From Hypsibius dujardini (Eukaryota; Tardigrada; Eutardigrada; Parachela; Hypsibiidae): 29,125 nucleotides of DNA. This document shows, piece after piece, positions 1 through 10,953 of the stretch. The first letter of the stretch is position 1; every line of letters starts with the position of its first letter. Made by a program: the position numbers and the translations under genes. The stretch spans positions 1 through 29,125 of the forward strand of contig LRSR01012111.1 of assembly GCA_001579985.1 (NCBI GenBank), written 5' to 3'. The notes below the pieces were generated by a model. The model was not told where the DNA came from. It saw nothing but the letters and a program-made list of their open reading frames with translations, and searched no databases.

Positions 1-2325
1 GCAGGTGAACAGACGAGGGAACACCATATGGATAGGGATGGGAAAGTTTCGACAGACATCACCCTCGCCAATCTGAATGTTCTGAATCTCGGTGGCTTCC
101 TTGGCGAACCCCTCACCGGCACCGCAGGTCTCCACCCGGCACAGCTGCAGCTCAATCGACTTTATAGCGATATCGCAACGTTCGACGGTCAGCTAAAGAA
201 TACACGTAAGAGTAAGGCGCATCGTCTGGCAAACGGAAACAAAAACAGGCAGAAGACAGACAAACAGACAGATAGATAGACAGACAGACGAACAGACAGA
301 CAGGGACATAGACAGACAGGGAGATAAACAGGCAAAGAGACAGACAGATATTATCTTGAATCCACTAACTTCACCGGTCATTGGCTTGGTTATTACGAAT
401 GCTGTGCTGTCCAGTTGCCCCTTGATGCAGAACTTTGGCAATCTTCCTGTCTGAAAGACAGCAATACTATAGTACTTTATGTCGGTTGTTGTAACCTTCG
501 AAAGTGAACGAGCAAATAAACTCACCTCCGCGACATTACGCAGCGATTCTGGCGTGATATTAAAGACTTTAGGCTTGTCGTTCGATCCATCATAAGACTC
601 CTGGAGAGTCAGAAACGCGTTATTCAAAGAAAGCAGATTAAAACGACGCAAAAACTCTCAGCGAAGCACACTGACCGGAACTTCCACGACAAACTCGATG
701 CCTTTAAGGAGGTCACGATTCAACACCGACCTCTTCATCTCCACTTTGATCATGTACTGCAATATCAGGTACAGTTCACACCACGCTTAAGCGGGCAATG
801 ACCGTAAGTCCTAACTGACAGCGTCTGATTGATTGATAGATTAGCAGAAAACATGCGTTTATACTACAATCAATCAATCAGTGGATGCTGGCGCCGTTTG
901 ACTAACTGCAAACGCTCCTTTCTGCGGGTTTCATTGACGCATATCGATCTAAAAAAATTAATGGCTCACTCATTTCAAACAAAGTCCTACCTGAATGGTG
1001 ATATAGACGCCGTGGTAAGTCTCGTACAGCACCTTCCCATTCAACGGTTGCAGTTTAACCTCGAAGGGAATTTCCGTTGTTCCGGCCGGGAAACGCCCGG
1101 GCTTGACCATCTCAAAACTGGCAAGGGCAATTTGAACTGGCTAGAAGAGAAAAATTAGAAATTTTAACCGGCGACATTTATGCTTTATGAAGTGTTTCAA
1201 TTGTACACAAGTAGCAAAAGCCTTGCCCTAACCGAGTCAAGCCATTACGCTCGTTCAACGCATTTTACACAGCCCCCAAGTTAAAGTGCTTAACTCGGTT
1301 AGCGCAAGGTTTTTGCCACGTGTGTAGGTAATGTGTAATATTAATTAAATTAATTAAATTGTCGAAATTTCAGCCTTTCGCGCTTAATGAAGTATCTGTC
1401 ATTTTATTTAAAATAAAAATTGTCGAATATACGTTTTTTTCTTAATTATGAATTTGCAAAATGTACTTTTAAATAGGAAGATTTCTCATACAAAATATTT
1501 TTACACGCCCAAAACATGGCTTTCTATTAATTAAATAAGTATTTTAATTAAATAACATAATTTTACCTTCAGATTTAAAATTATTTTACTTTCTTATTTA
1601 AATATATAAACACGTGATTTAAATGGCAATATTTTCACGAACTTTCAGCGAACTTGAGAAGGTGTCCAGAAGGATGTTTTTGTTGTCTAACTGCAGAGAA
1701 ATGGTTCCCTCCAGGGATAATCCGATGCCATCGTGCTTGCAATCCGAGGGAGTGTTGACAGAAATCGTGCCTGAGACGAGTTCCTGTATGGTTGGAGGTA
1801 AAGGAAGGGAAATCATGGAATCCGGTGAAATTGAACACTCAATCAATCAATCAATCAATCGATCAATCACTCGATCAATCACTCGATCAATCAATCCATC
1901 AATCAATCAATCAATCCTAACAGCAAGCTTAGCGACACAAGCAACAATCAACACAGCACGCATTCAATCAACTAGCCCAATGTTTTTCAAATTTCTGTGA
2001 ATGCAATTAAAAATCATCATGCAGCAATTTGAAGAGTATTCATTGAGCAATGTATGCTGTTTGCACACTCCTGAGGCTGAATTATTCTTTCGTGAATGAG
2101 ATTTCCCATTTTACACATTTAAACGCTAAACTCAAAACTTAGAGGATCAATCAATCAATCGACATGGTCTCTTCAAGAAACACACACCCATTGAATAAAA
2201 GACTAATCAAACGATCAATTAACAGAGCGTGCGAGAATTGCTCTCAAAATACCTTCACGTCGGCTTACCCCTTGCCGATACGTTTTATTCGGCTTCGAAA
2301 GTCGCACATCCAAGGAGAAGCTCAT
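1..2325 (-). CDS. VPS26C: VPS26C (DSCR3), Retriever/Commander arrestin-fold subunit; 3' end cut by window edge
   Basis: VPS26C is the VPS26-like subunit of the Retriever complex, which recycles endosomal membrane proteins. Seven exons join in frame (minus strand, 5' to 3'): 2325-2269, 1783-1643, 1140-991, 756-676, 600-526, 450-370 and 192-1. They give 259 residues; the animal protein is ~297, so about 40 C-terminal residues lie outside. Family landmarks seen in order: an N-terminus MSFSLDVRLSKPNKTYRQG, SLEGTISLQL, EMVKPGRFPAG, TEIPFEV, VLYETYHGVY, EMKRSVL, FNITPESL, LPKFCIKGQL, ITKPMTGE, SIELQLCRVETC, TEIQNIQIGEGDVCR, FPRLFTC. All introns are phase 0, and each predicted join restores the family alignment. 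The donor of the second exon is weak (GTTCGT) but is the only in-frame choice. Introns carry CAGA and AATC microsatellites. It is head-to-head with pirin. Confidence 0.93.
240..355. repeat. CAGA/GACA microsatellite, imperfect
   Basis: Degenerate tandem CAGA/GACA units interrupted by AGATAG variants. They lie entirely inside a VPS26C intron (193-369). Short ORFs read through the tract on both strands are artefacts of it. Confidence 0.9.
1141..1642. other. AT-rich VPS26C intron
   Basis: A 502-bp intron between VPS26C exons 2 and 3, counted from the start codon. It is very AT-rich, with runs of TTAATTAAA around 1340-1360 and many TATTTAAAT-like words. No coding potential or element was recognised in it. 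Confidence 0.8.
1836..1920. repeat. AATC (TCAA) microsatellite
   Basis: Tandem CAATCAAT units with scattered CGATCA and CACTCG variants inside the first VPS26C intron (1784-2268). Shorter scraps of the same unit occur at about 868-885, 2146-2160 and 3305-3335. Confidence 0.9.
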
Positions 2326-2787
2326 TGCAAATTCGTCGGGTGTAAGGCACCACAGACTCGGAAAAGAATGAAGACAAACGGAGGGAATGCAGCAGACGCG
2401 TTAACCCTGCAAAATGCAGCTAGACCCCTCGAACATCCCCCCCCCCCTAACGGGCGGAAGAGGCGGGGTTGTTTATCAGCTGATTCTGCAGAATTAGAAA
2501 CCAATCAATCGATAACCGCCTCGGGCAAAGCGCCAGCACAACTTCAATAGTGATTTCTCATTCCCCGTGTCCCACGCTTTTTGCGCTAGTGATTTCTCTG
2601 AATAAACTATTCAAAGCGTGAGGAGGCATTTTTCTGTTTTCACAATTTTCTCATATATATGCTGCGCTTTTTCGCAGTCTTCCTCATCACTGCTTTTATT
2701 TCGTGGATGCTTTTTCGTGTGAAGTTTTCTCCCACTCTGTTTCTTTCTCATTTTTCCACTTCTTCTCGCACTGTACCGGCAATAATA
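2326..2787. promoter_or_regulatory. Divergent VPS26C / pirin promoter region
   Basis: 462 bp separate the VPS26C start codon (minus strand, 2325) from the pirin start codon (plus strand, 2788), so both promoters must lie here or within 5' UTRs. Visible features are a run of nine or more C at about 2437-2446, a GC-rich GGCGGAAGAGGCGGGG block around 2452-2468, and an AT-rich CATATATATG at about 2652. A bidirectional promoter is inferred from the geometry only; no factor site is proven. Confidence 0.5.
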
Positions 2788-5072
2788 ATGGCAAGTCCAC
2801 GGACTGTCAACAAAACGATTTATTCCGTGGAGCAACCGGAAGGAAAAGGTATCAACATTTTTAAATAGAAATTAATTTTAATTTAATTTAATTTAATTCA
2901 ATTTAATTTGATCAACGGTTTTTTATCCTATCTTTTTGTCGGTTATTTTAAGCACTCTTTCTGCGGATGGTCATTGTCAATTTTTCTCTGTATAGGCGCG
3001 CGGGTGCGACGATCCATCGGCGGAAGACAGGTGAGTCAATCAACAAATCTACCGCTGTTAGGTGTGTGGTGCCGTCGACTCGTTGATTAGTTGATTGACG
3101 GTTTGACCAGTGAATTATGCCGCCGCTTGTCTGTTTGATTGTTTGATTTATCAAGATCTACAAATTTCCGACACAACCTAGCTAGAACCTGAAACTCCAC
3201 AATAATTGGGGCTTCAGCTAATACGAGAGCTACAAAAGCTAGAATAAGACACGGAAAGAACAGTACAAGCAACAGAAAAGAGTATGAGCTAAGTTTGATA
3301 AAAATGGTTAACGGCTCAATCAAGCAATCAATCATTTGATGGAGGTTTTCACTTTGAATAAATTTTATTGACGCTTTCTTGCTTGCAGTTGGCAACCTTG
3401 GATCCTTTTCTTCTGCTGGATCATTTTAAAGTCAAACCGCCAGCCGGATTTCCCGACCATCCTCACCGTGGTTTTGAGACGGTTCGCAGAATTGTGGTGG
3501 CATTGTCTGGGAAGGTGGAGCCACCTACCGAATTTTTTATATTTTTTCATATTTTTTCTTCCTCTCAGGTTACCTATATGTTGGATGGCTCCTTCACTCA
3601 TGAGGATTTCAAGCGCCACAAGGGAACCATTCACGCCGGGGACTTGCAGGTTAGTCTTTTTTGTACTAAGAAACATCAGCGTTTAATTGCGTTGTGGGGA
3701 GTGTGAGTTGTTTTGAAGGCGGGAGACCGTGTTGACACTTGAGTTTGGATTGCAGTGGATGACTGCTGGTCGTGGAGTGCTCCACTGTGAGATGCCCGGG
3801 CCGGAGGGCGGCGAGGGACTGCAGCTGTGGGTAAATCTGGCTAAAAAGAATAAAATGGTGGACGCTGCCTATCAGGAATTGTTGAAAAAGGACATTCCGG
3901 TGGTGAAGAAGGATGGAGGTATGCGGTGTGGTGGTAGAGTCTGCCAGACAGACGGTCAGGTAGTCAGATAGGTTGGCAAAAAGACAGATTCTGACAGGCA
4001 CACTATCAGATAGGCGGACAGACAGACAGATAGCCAACCTGAGAGACAACCTTAGAGACAACCTGAGAGAGAGGCAGACAAACAGACCTGACTGACTGAC
4101 AGACATTCAGACAAACATTCAGGCGGACATACAAACAGATTAATCTATCGACTGATAAGCAGGCAGGAAGACACATGATGCGACAATTAGATAGAGAGGC
4201 AAACAATCAGACAGACAAACAGCGAAACAGGGAGATATATACAGAAATAACCAATGTGGCAATGGCAAGTTAACGATATTATTTTGTTTCAGTGACTGCT
4301 GTTGTCATTGCGGGAGAATGTCTGGGAGTTCATGTACGTTCACGTAAATAAGATTTTGTAATTGTTGTTTCTCTGTTGATCATACAAATTGTTTATTATT
4401 GTAATTACAAAATAGGCGGCGGTGAGAACCCTAACACCCACGCTCTATTTGGACATCACTTTGGACCCCGGAAGTCACTTAACGCAACCGGTCCCGACTG
4501 GGTGGAATGTCTTCGGCTACGTCTGGAGCGGGAAAGCAATGTTTGGTACGGAAACATTTTGCAACAACAGAATGCAGTTTACCGTTGTTATGTGGCCAGA
4601 GGCCATTCTGGCTTCTTTTAACCCGATTTAAGGAAGAGATTCTTGGTTTAGGTCCACTGGAGAAACAGACCGAAGGTCCGGAGCACAACACAGTGACCTT
4701 CGATAAGGAAGGCGACAGCGTTCGCATGGAGAACATCTCCGGGAGTCCGGCCCGCATCATCCTGATTGGAGGGCAGCCGCTAAATGAACCGATCGCTCGG
4801 CATGGTATGCATCGAGAACCGGGAAGACTTCTCGATCGTGCCCTACAGCCATTGTTTCCTTGCAGGGCCCTTCGTGATGAACACTCAGGAGGAAATCAAT
4901 CAGGCATTTCACGGCAAGTACCATCGCTTTCACCATGGAGTTACCGATCCGAAAATTGAAGTGCGGCCTGTTTTTGTTTGGTAAAGATTACTCGGAGGGT
5001 GTGAATGGATTCGAACACGCGGGGGAGTGGAAGTCCGACCACGTCAGGAAATTGGAGAAGTTCGATGATTAA
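2788..5072 (+). CDS. PIR: Pirin (cupin-fold Fe-binding nuclear protein / quercetinase-like)
   Basis: Pirin is a two-cupin protein with one Fe site. In animals it acts as an NF-kB co-regulator, and homologues have quercetinase activity. Ten exons join to 296 residues (human 290): 2788-2848, 2996-3030, 3389-3481, 3569-3649, 3756-3918, 4293-4333, 4416-4545, 4652-4804, 4866-4913 and 4987-5072. Landmarks in order: EQPEGKG, ARVRRSIG, LDPFLLLDHF, FPDHPHRGFET, DGSFTHEDF, GDLQWMTAGRGVLHCEMP, GLQLWVNL, TPTLYLD, PVPTGWNVF, EGDSVRMEN, RHGPFVMNT, NGFEHAGEWKS. The four metal ligands are present: His56, His58, His100 and Glu102. The last intron is GC-AG (4914-4986). The ATG at 2788 matches the usual start, but the frame stays open back to an ATG at 2659, allowing a 43-residue extension. 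Intron 5 is full of CAGA repeats. Confidence 0.96.
3940..4240. repeat. CAGA/GACA-rich degenerate microsatellite
   Basis: A roughly 300-bp tract of diverged CAGACAGA, GAGAGACAAC and GGCGGACA units within pirin intron 5 (3919-4292). Reverse-strand ORFs rich in Leu, Ser, Cys and Val through this tract are repeat translation and not genes. Confidence 0.85.
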
Positions 5073-5335
5073 GACTAGCAAATCCTTTCGTTGAAGCCCT
5101 TCCGCCCCTCTCTCTTGCCGAGGTACTGTGATGTGTTGCCTGTTTGTACTTACAGGAAGATGTTCAAGTAGTGGCGGGTTTGGACGCGGTTGTAAGCTGT
5201 ACTCTCTCATTCGGCGACATTGATGTTTAACTTGCCCGGTGGTTTTCTCCCTTCCTCGGTCTCTCATTCGATGTTTTTTTATTATTTTTACCTCACGCTT
5301 GCACATTTAGCAGCTTTTTCTGATTTCTGATACAC

Positions 5336-5341
5336 AGTAAA
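5336..5341 (+). terminator. Possible pirin poly(A) signal AGTAAA
   Basis: AGTAAA, a common variant polyadenylation hexamer, lies ~265 bp after the pirin stop codon. No AATAAA was seen nearer. Transcript data would be needed to confirm it. Confidence 0.3.
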
Positions 5342-5757
5342 GATAGAAAATGACATTTGGATGCACCTGACTGAAGTTTCACTTTGTTTTTATTGAGGAG
5401 CAACACTGTGCAAGGAGGATGCCCCATTTTGTCATTGCCATTGTCACCCCTTTTTGGGCCCTATTCTAGCCGCTCAGCCTTTCCTAATACATTGAAATAT
5501 ACTACTAGCCCTTCCACTAATTCGGGGGGGGGGGGTTAAAGCTACGACAGCAATTCTAGTCCCTTTTGCAAAGATACACCTGGATCGCCCCCCCCCCTGA
5601 TTCCCAAAAAACCATCTGCAAACGCCATGCAATCTATTCCATATTGAGTTAGGGATGGGATGGTGTTCTGAAAGTCTTATCTAGGGTATAGGATAGTCCG
5701 ACTATGCTGCTAAGTTGCCAAAAATACAGTAGGACCTAGAAAGAGGAAACTAGAAAC

Positions 5758-5967
5758 TGGGCATCCTCCTCGTCCCCCCCCCCGGCAGAGCTTTTAGACC
5801 TTTCAGTAAGTAATTGTGCAGATGGCAGATTATGCAGGTTTGATGGTTGGCTCCGTGACCCTGTCGCCTGGGTCTCCATATCACTCTTAATTGTCGTAGT
5901 CGCCCTGGCTGCTGGTGGCGTTTACAATTCCCCGGCGAACCGTGCCGTCGCCACTGTTGGGCGATAA
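5758..5967 (+). other. Short ORF with one predicted membrane segment, unassigned
   Basis: An open frame without its own ATG runs to TAA at 5965. It encodes a Ser/Pro-rich part, then ADGRLCRFDGWLRDP, then a hydrophobic stretch AWVSISLLIVVVALAAGG, then a short polar end. A plausible acceptor (TTATGCAG) lies at about 5830-5837. It could be the last exon of a single-pass protein or chance. No homologue is recognised, and the overlapping frames are also open, which lowers confidence. Confidence 0.2.
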
Positions 5968-7525
5968 CGCGGCACGTAACGGTACGGCCGGTACTGAGGC
6001 GCTGGATGTTACGCATAGTAAACGGCGCAAGTCAAGTTTAGTAAAAAAAGACATCAGGATAGCATATATGGTAATATGTACCATGTATATTTCAGCACTG
6101 TATATGGCTAAGAACCACACAGCTATTAGTTATACAAGGTATGATTAATATTCGTCTAGTACAGTACGTGTTTGTTCGAAGAATAAGATCGAGCAAACTA
6201 GAAGAGCTGCGAAAATCCTCTACTTCACTGAGTACTCTGTGAGAATATGAAAGTTGGCTCTACAATTTGACAAATGACTTCCAGTCAAGGCCTATAGCGC
6301 TGATTTGGAGTTACTCAAACATTTTGTTCTGGGAAAACAAGAAACTATATTAAGAAAAACTTGTCCTTAGTCTTATTTACATGTACATGACAGTGCTTTG
6401 TACGATATGTGCAGCATATAAGAGTTTGCTACAGTATGAGGGAAGGGCTCTGGAATGGCCCAAAGTGACCCGTTCCAAAACCCCTTCCCCATACGGTAAC
6501 AGGAAATGCCGTCGATATTTGTCCCATTTAATTCTGGCGGCAGTTCCTGGACTAGCTGATTTTATCGAATTTGGCGGTTGATGGAAAAGCAAGGCATAGA
6601 TTTGCCAAATATATTTAAAATTAATAACTACGTCACAGGTCGCGGTGCATAGGACTGAATTCACCTCACACTGCAGTCGGTGGATCACTCTGGACGAGGA
6701 CCACACCGATTTTTGCTGTTCTCGGTTAACTTGGCTTGCACGAGTTCGCGCCCGGAAACAGTCCGAATTTCGTGAATTAAATCACCTTCTGGACCAAAAA
6801 ATGTTTTTATTTTCTGGGCGCTAAATAGCGGTTTTTTCCGCTGCTTGTTTTGAACAACCATTAAGACGTTCATGGGGTCTCATAAACTACGACGGCGGCA
6901 AGTGTTGAACAGTAGAGAAGTGCGATACGACAGATTACTGATCTAACCTTAGGACAGCGAGTTATTATTTCGGTGTCACTAATCAAAACGGATCACAACA
7001 TGAGTCAGTCTGTGATCCCGACGAAAAGTACGCCCAGTTAACTGAGGACGAGCTGACCGTCAAACAACCGGCCGCGAGAATTTGTAGCGAAACTCGAGAT
7101 GTCTGAAACATAATTAAGCAGCGCTACCTAATCTAAAGAACCTTGTCTGTAATTACTTTAGACATGGAGAGAATGAATGCCCAGAATAAATGTAGAACCG
7201 GTAATAAGATTGATACACAATGCTAGTATTTTTCCGGCGAATTATACCATAGCTGATCTACTTACGATTGAATATTACAGCAGGCACCATAATTATCACG
7301 AGCCGGTAAGCCTACCTTAAGCTTGTATTAAGACCTACGTTGCCGCTAATGAAAAGGGAACGTTTTTGTCTTCGGCAGGTCCACAATATTCTACAGATCC
7401 TTTTTCTGCGCAGAAAAGAATTAAAGTATCAAATGTCTGATTAGTCGACGGACTTTGCGATATGTCATACAATCACTACTCAACCGTTGTGTCGTTGTGT
7501 CCATGCCAAGAAAACCGGTTCTAGG

Positions 7526-10231
7526 ATGAATGCAACAATACCTCATTCCTCAAGCAACCTTTCCGACCCGGTCTACCCCAACTCCTCCACCATCTTCGCC
7601 TTCCTCTGGCACGGCCATGAAATGGAGCTCTACCGCTGGCTCATCGTCTCCGGCATCGTCTGCGGTCTCGGGATTCTCCTCAACGCGACCGTCCTCGTCG
7701 CGCTCATCACCCTCGAGCGGGTCGCGCACTCCTCCTGCCGGCTGCAGATCGCCCATCTCCTCGCCATCGACCTGCTGCAGTGCACCACCGCCGGGCCCCT
7801 CGCCCTCATCAACACCCCCCGCCCCCGTGTGAACACCCTGCTGGAGTGCTTCCTGTTGCGGGTGCCCTTCATGCTGGTGGAGTGTGCGGCCAACTGGTGC
7901 GCCTGTTTCCTCGCGCTCAACCGGTTCGTCGCCATCGTGTTCCCGCTCAAATACCGGCGACTGTCCCGCAGACCGGTCTTGGACGTCGCATCCATTGCAC
8001 TACCATGGTTGGTTCACAGAGCTGTGCCGATAATTATTTTGGCCACCTGCTTACGCTACCAATACGCTAAGTCTTGGTTCCGCTCCGCTAACGCTATCCT
8101 CTACCCCCCCCCCACCTCCCGAAAAACACTATCCGAAATACGCTTACAATCGATAACGGTTACATTTTACTGCCTTAAATACCGTTCCATATTGCGAAAC
8201 AAAGCAGCTTGTTTCCCTTTTTAGTTCCTGAAGTAAAAAAGTGACCGAACGGAGTACCATTTATGACGCCAATTTTATTGGAACTTTTGGAAATTTTTCT
8301 TTAAGTTGTGTTTTTTTCGTTTAATAAACAAGTACTTCCATAAAGGGTTTTATTGATTCAAAATTGTTCCACCTTCTGCACATTTATCATGGACAAACCC
8401 TTGGACTGACCGATCGATGTGAAGCCAAGTTTAAGCCTTACCGAGCATCAAAATGTATCAATGGCCTGGAAATATTTGTTTTGCTTTTTTGCACACTGTG
8501 CCGTCAGAGCCGAAGGAAGTATATCATCGGTTCAGGAAATGAAATGTACGAATCGCTTTTATAATAATATACTAGTTTCAAGTAATATTGGAATTGGTTT
8601 AAAACTTTAGCGCCGTTTCAAGCGCGCAGTTTGAGTACAATTAAAATCGACAAGCTCGTCCCCAATTTCAAAATTCCCGCAAAAAATCTCACTTGAGGCA
8701 TTATTCAAGTGCCGAATTCAGAATCACTTCAAACTATGTTTGTATTTAGACACACTTTAGTGATAAGTATAAAAACTTAGTTCGCCGGTATAGTCAGACA
8801 AAGTTTTTTGTGATATTGGAAAGTTGAAAAAATACAGAAACATTCCATTTCCCTTCATTTTCACTGTAAAAATGATAATTTTTAGAACTTACTTAAAACA
8901 ATTACTTTGACATTGTTTCATTCTTAAATCAACTTCCAATTGCTTGGCATCACTCAAATATTTTTTCGGAGATCAAGGGGGTGGAGCTCTGTGTATCTTT
9001 CCAAAAGGACCGATAATTTCAGCCAAGCTGTCCAGTTTTGATCTATAACTCCGCCCACTGATGTCATACTTTTTTTGGCTGATGCTAATCAACTCCAAAT
9101 TAAATTTGGAATTGGGTAGTGTCAAAAAAATTATTTTTTAATGTAGTTCTAAAAATCACCATTTTTACAGTGAAAAGGAAGGAAAATGGAATCTTCCAGT
9201 GTTTCCCTAACTTTGAAATATCCCCAAAAAGCCTTTACCCGACTTTATCAATGAAATATATTCTTACGTTGATCAATAGAGTAGGTCTAAATAAAAAACT
9301 TATTTCGAAGGGATTCTGAATTCGACACCTGAATAATGCCCCAAGTAAGTTCAGGTAAGTTCTATTTCATGTTTCTCGATGTCCATTAGGTTGGCGGGAG
9401 TTCTTCTGACCCTGCCGTACATGACGGGCTACGGCGGGGTCTGGGTGACGCGTCCGCCCATGTTCCGATGCCTGCTGTTGGAGAGCCCACACTACTCCTC
9501 CAATAACATCCTCTTCCTGGGGTTTGTCTTGCCGATGGCGCTGTTGATGGTGTTCTACGTGTCCGCAGCGGGGAAGATGGTCCTCCGAAGGAGCGAGGCC
9601 CGTCGTCGGCGGGAGCAGATCCACCATCATCATCAGGCGATTGCGCTAGGAGGCGCTGTGGCGGTAACGGCGGCAGCGAACCCTGCCGTCATGAGAGGGA
9701 ACGAACGACGTTACGCTCTGGCGAAAATGCTTTTCTTGGCCGCGTTGCTGTACACGATGTTGTACTTGCCCAACCCGGTGATCACGTTTCACTTTCCGCG
9801 GCTGGTGAACGACTCGCTCATCTATCGGCTCTGGCTGCGGACCGTCTACAATGCCGGGCTGCTAGTCAATCCAGTAAGAAACTCATAGACTTTATAAACT
9901 TTACAAACTTAAGCATAAACCCTTAGGAAACTTAATGACTTATAAATTAATAAATAATTTTTAAGAAACTTATAGCTTATAAGCGACTTATAAGCTTAAT
10001 ACTTATAAATTTAAAAACTTAACTTATGAACTTATACTTTAACCCTGTAAAATTTTAAGCTTATAAATATATGAACTTATGAATATATAACCCCTGCCAT
10101 TATGGCCCTGCTCTTACCTCCGCTTCTTAGCTTTTGTATTTCGTCTGACAATACCAATGGATATTGGCAAAATAAACTAAAAACAGCGAACACACCGAAA
10201 AACGCTTCCAATTTTCTCTCAATTTTTTCTC

Positions 10232-10288
<57 letters not shown>

Positions 10289-10953
10289 GGAAGAGAGACA
10301 GACACTGCTTGAAAGGACAACAGAAGTGGTATTTATAACTGCATTTGTTTTGAAAATCAATAAGCTAAGGCTCAGCTCTTGCTTGGCTTTTATATCTGAT
10401 TCAAAACTGAACTTCGAATCTATTGGCATGAGCAAGAACGTTTTTGAGCAAAACGACCCGTAACTCCTCCCCCAACCTATCAACGGTTCACCAATGAATT
10501 CCAAATTTAGCGTTGAATCGGCCGGCATCGAGAAAATATTCGTGCATTGTTTTCCGTTACGTAAACGAAACAGCTTTTTTACAGTCAATAATGAGAAAAC
10601 TGCGATGGTCCAGCGTTTGTTGGACCACCCGAACCTCGTTTGCTTCTGAAAATAAATGAGTTGCATGATAAAGTTTTTCTTTCTTTCCAAAAATCATCCG
10701 ATCGATCAGAACGTGACCTCCCATCTTTGTTCATTGATTGTGAATGTCATGTGTGAGGCGTCATTTGATTAATGGTTGAAATTGTGGAGGAGTGGGGTGG
10801 CTCTTCTGTATAGCGTGCTTGTCCTTTCAGATTGTGTTTGTGACGATGAGTTTGGAGTACCGGATGGAACTGTTGCGACTCTTTCGAAATTTTGCCGACC
10901 GATTTTACCGCGTCTTGTGTGGTCCTCCCTCCGTTGGGCCCAGTTTGAACTAA
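7526..10953 (+). CDS. Class A (rhodopsin-like) G-protein-coupled receptor, orphan
   Basis: A seven-helix plasma-membrane receptor of unknown ligand. Three exons join to 362 residues: 7526-8007, 9390-9873 and 10831-10953. The extracellular N-terminus has N-glycosylation sites (NAT, NLS, NSS). Class A landmarks: TM1 Asn53 in GILLNATVL; TM2 Asp82 in LLAIDLLQ; Cys108 at the top of TM3 and Cys188 in ECL2, the usual disulfide pair; TM3 end NRF (132-134) in place of DRY; TM4 Trp161, whose codon is split by intron 1; a His/Arg-rich ICL3 with RRREQIHHHH; TM6 with LYLPNP; TM7 NPIVF (321-325) in place of NPxxY, made by joining exons 2 and 3; then EYRMELLRLF as helix 8. The tail ends SVGPSLN. The start is the ATG at 7526; a longer frame has only a TTG upstream. 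Intron 1 carries a foldback element. The subfamily cannot be named. Confidence 0.88.
8690..9345. repeat. Long foldback (inverted-repeat) element in GPCR intron 1
   Basis: Two arms of ~250 bp in inverted orientation, about 8690-8940 and 9095-9345, with visible but imperfect identity. Outer ends read CTTGAGGCATTATTCAAGTGCCG (left) and its near-complement around GACACCTGAATAATGCCCC (right). Internal matches include TTTTTACAGTGAAAA and GATTCTGAATTCG. The inner part also pairs (GGTGGAGCTCTGTG versus ACTCCGCCCACTG). No ORF fits a transposase, so it is a non-autonomous MITE or foldback element. Related cores occur elsewhere in the window. Confidence 0.8.
10231..10290. repeat. (CAGA)n / (GACA)n perfect microsatellite
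   Basis: About 15 uninterrupted CAGA units inside GPCR intron 2 (9874-10830), just after a T-rich stretch. The high purity suggests a recent expansion and a likely length polymorphism. Confidence 0.95.
10398..10520. repeat. Small foldback copy in GPCR intron 2
   Basis: An imperfect palindrome. GATTCAAAACTGAACTTCGAA at the left end pairs with the complement of TTCCAAATTTAGCGTTGAATC at the right end; ATTGGCAT and CACCAATG lie inside. A central CCGTAACTCCTCCCCC matches the centre of the other foldback copies (GAGTTA, CTCC, CCCC words). It is shorter and more decayed than the copy in intron 1. Confidence 0.5.

Larger units (their letters stand above)
5073..7525. other. Intergenic stretch between pirin and the GPCR
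   Basis: About 2.45 kb with no recognisable conserved coding exon on either strand. It starts with the pirin 3' UTR, then has several G or C homopolymer runs (about 5524-5535, 5587-5597, 5774-5783). A CpG-rich island-like stretch at about 5920-6020 holds the end of a short membrane ORF listed separately. The remainder (6150-7525) contains only short ORFs that match nothing I know. Confidence 0.6.

Noticed and set aside
193-651. A 152-codon minus-strand ORF as a single gene
   Set aside because: It merges two VPS26C exons, their introns and translated CAGA repeat; the splice borders at 526 and 370 with family alignment explain it better.
3666-4206. Cys/Leu/Ser-rich minus-strand ORFs across pirin intron 5
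   Set aside because: They are translated CAGA-type repeat antisense to pirin, with no conserved motif.
8008-8224. Extension of GPCR exon 1 beyond 8007 as coding
   Set aside because: The open frame continues but loses class A features; the TG|GTTGGT donor joined to 9390 restores TM4.
8321-8328. AATAAA near 8323 as the GPCR poly(A) signal
   Set aside because: It lies in intron 1, and exons 2 and 3 clearly complete the receptor; premature polyadenylation is possible but unsupported.
10231-10290. CRISPR-like or protein-repeat array
   Set aside because: The tract is a simple 4-bp microsatellite in an intron of a eukaryotic gene, with no spacers.
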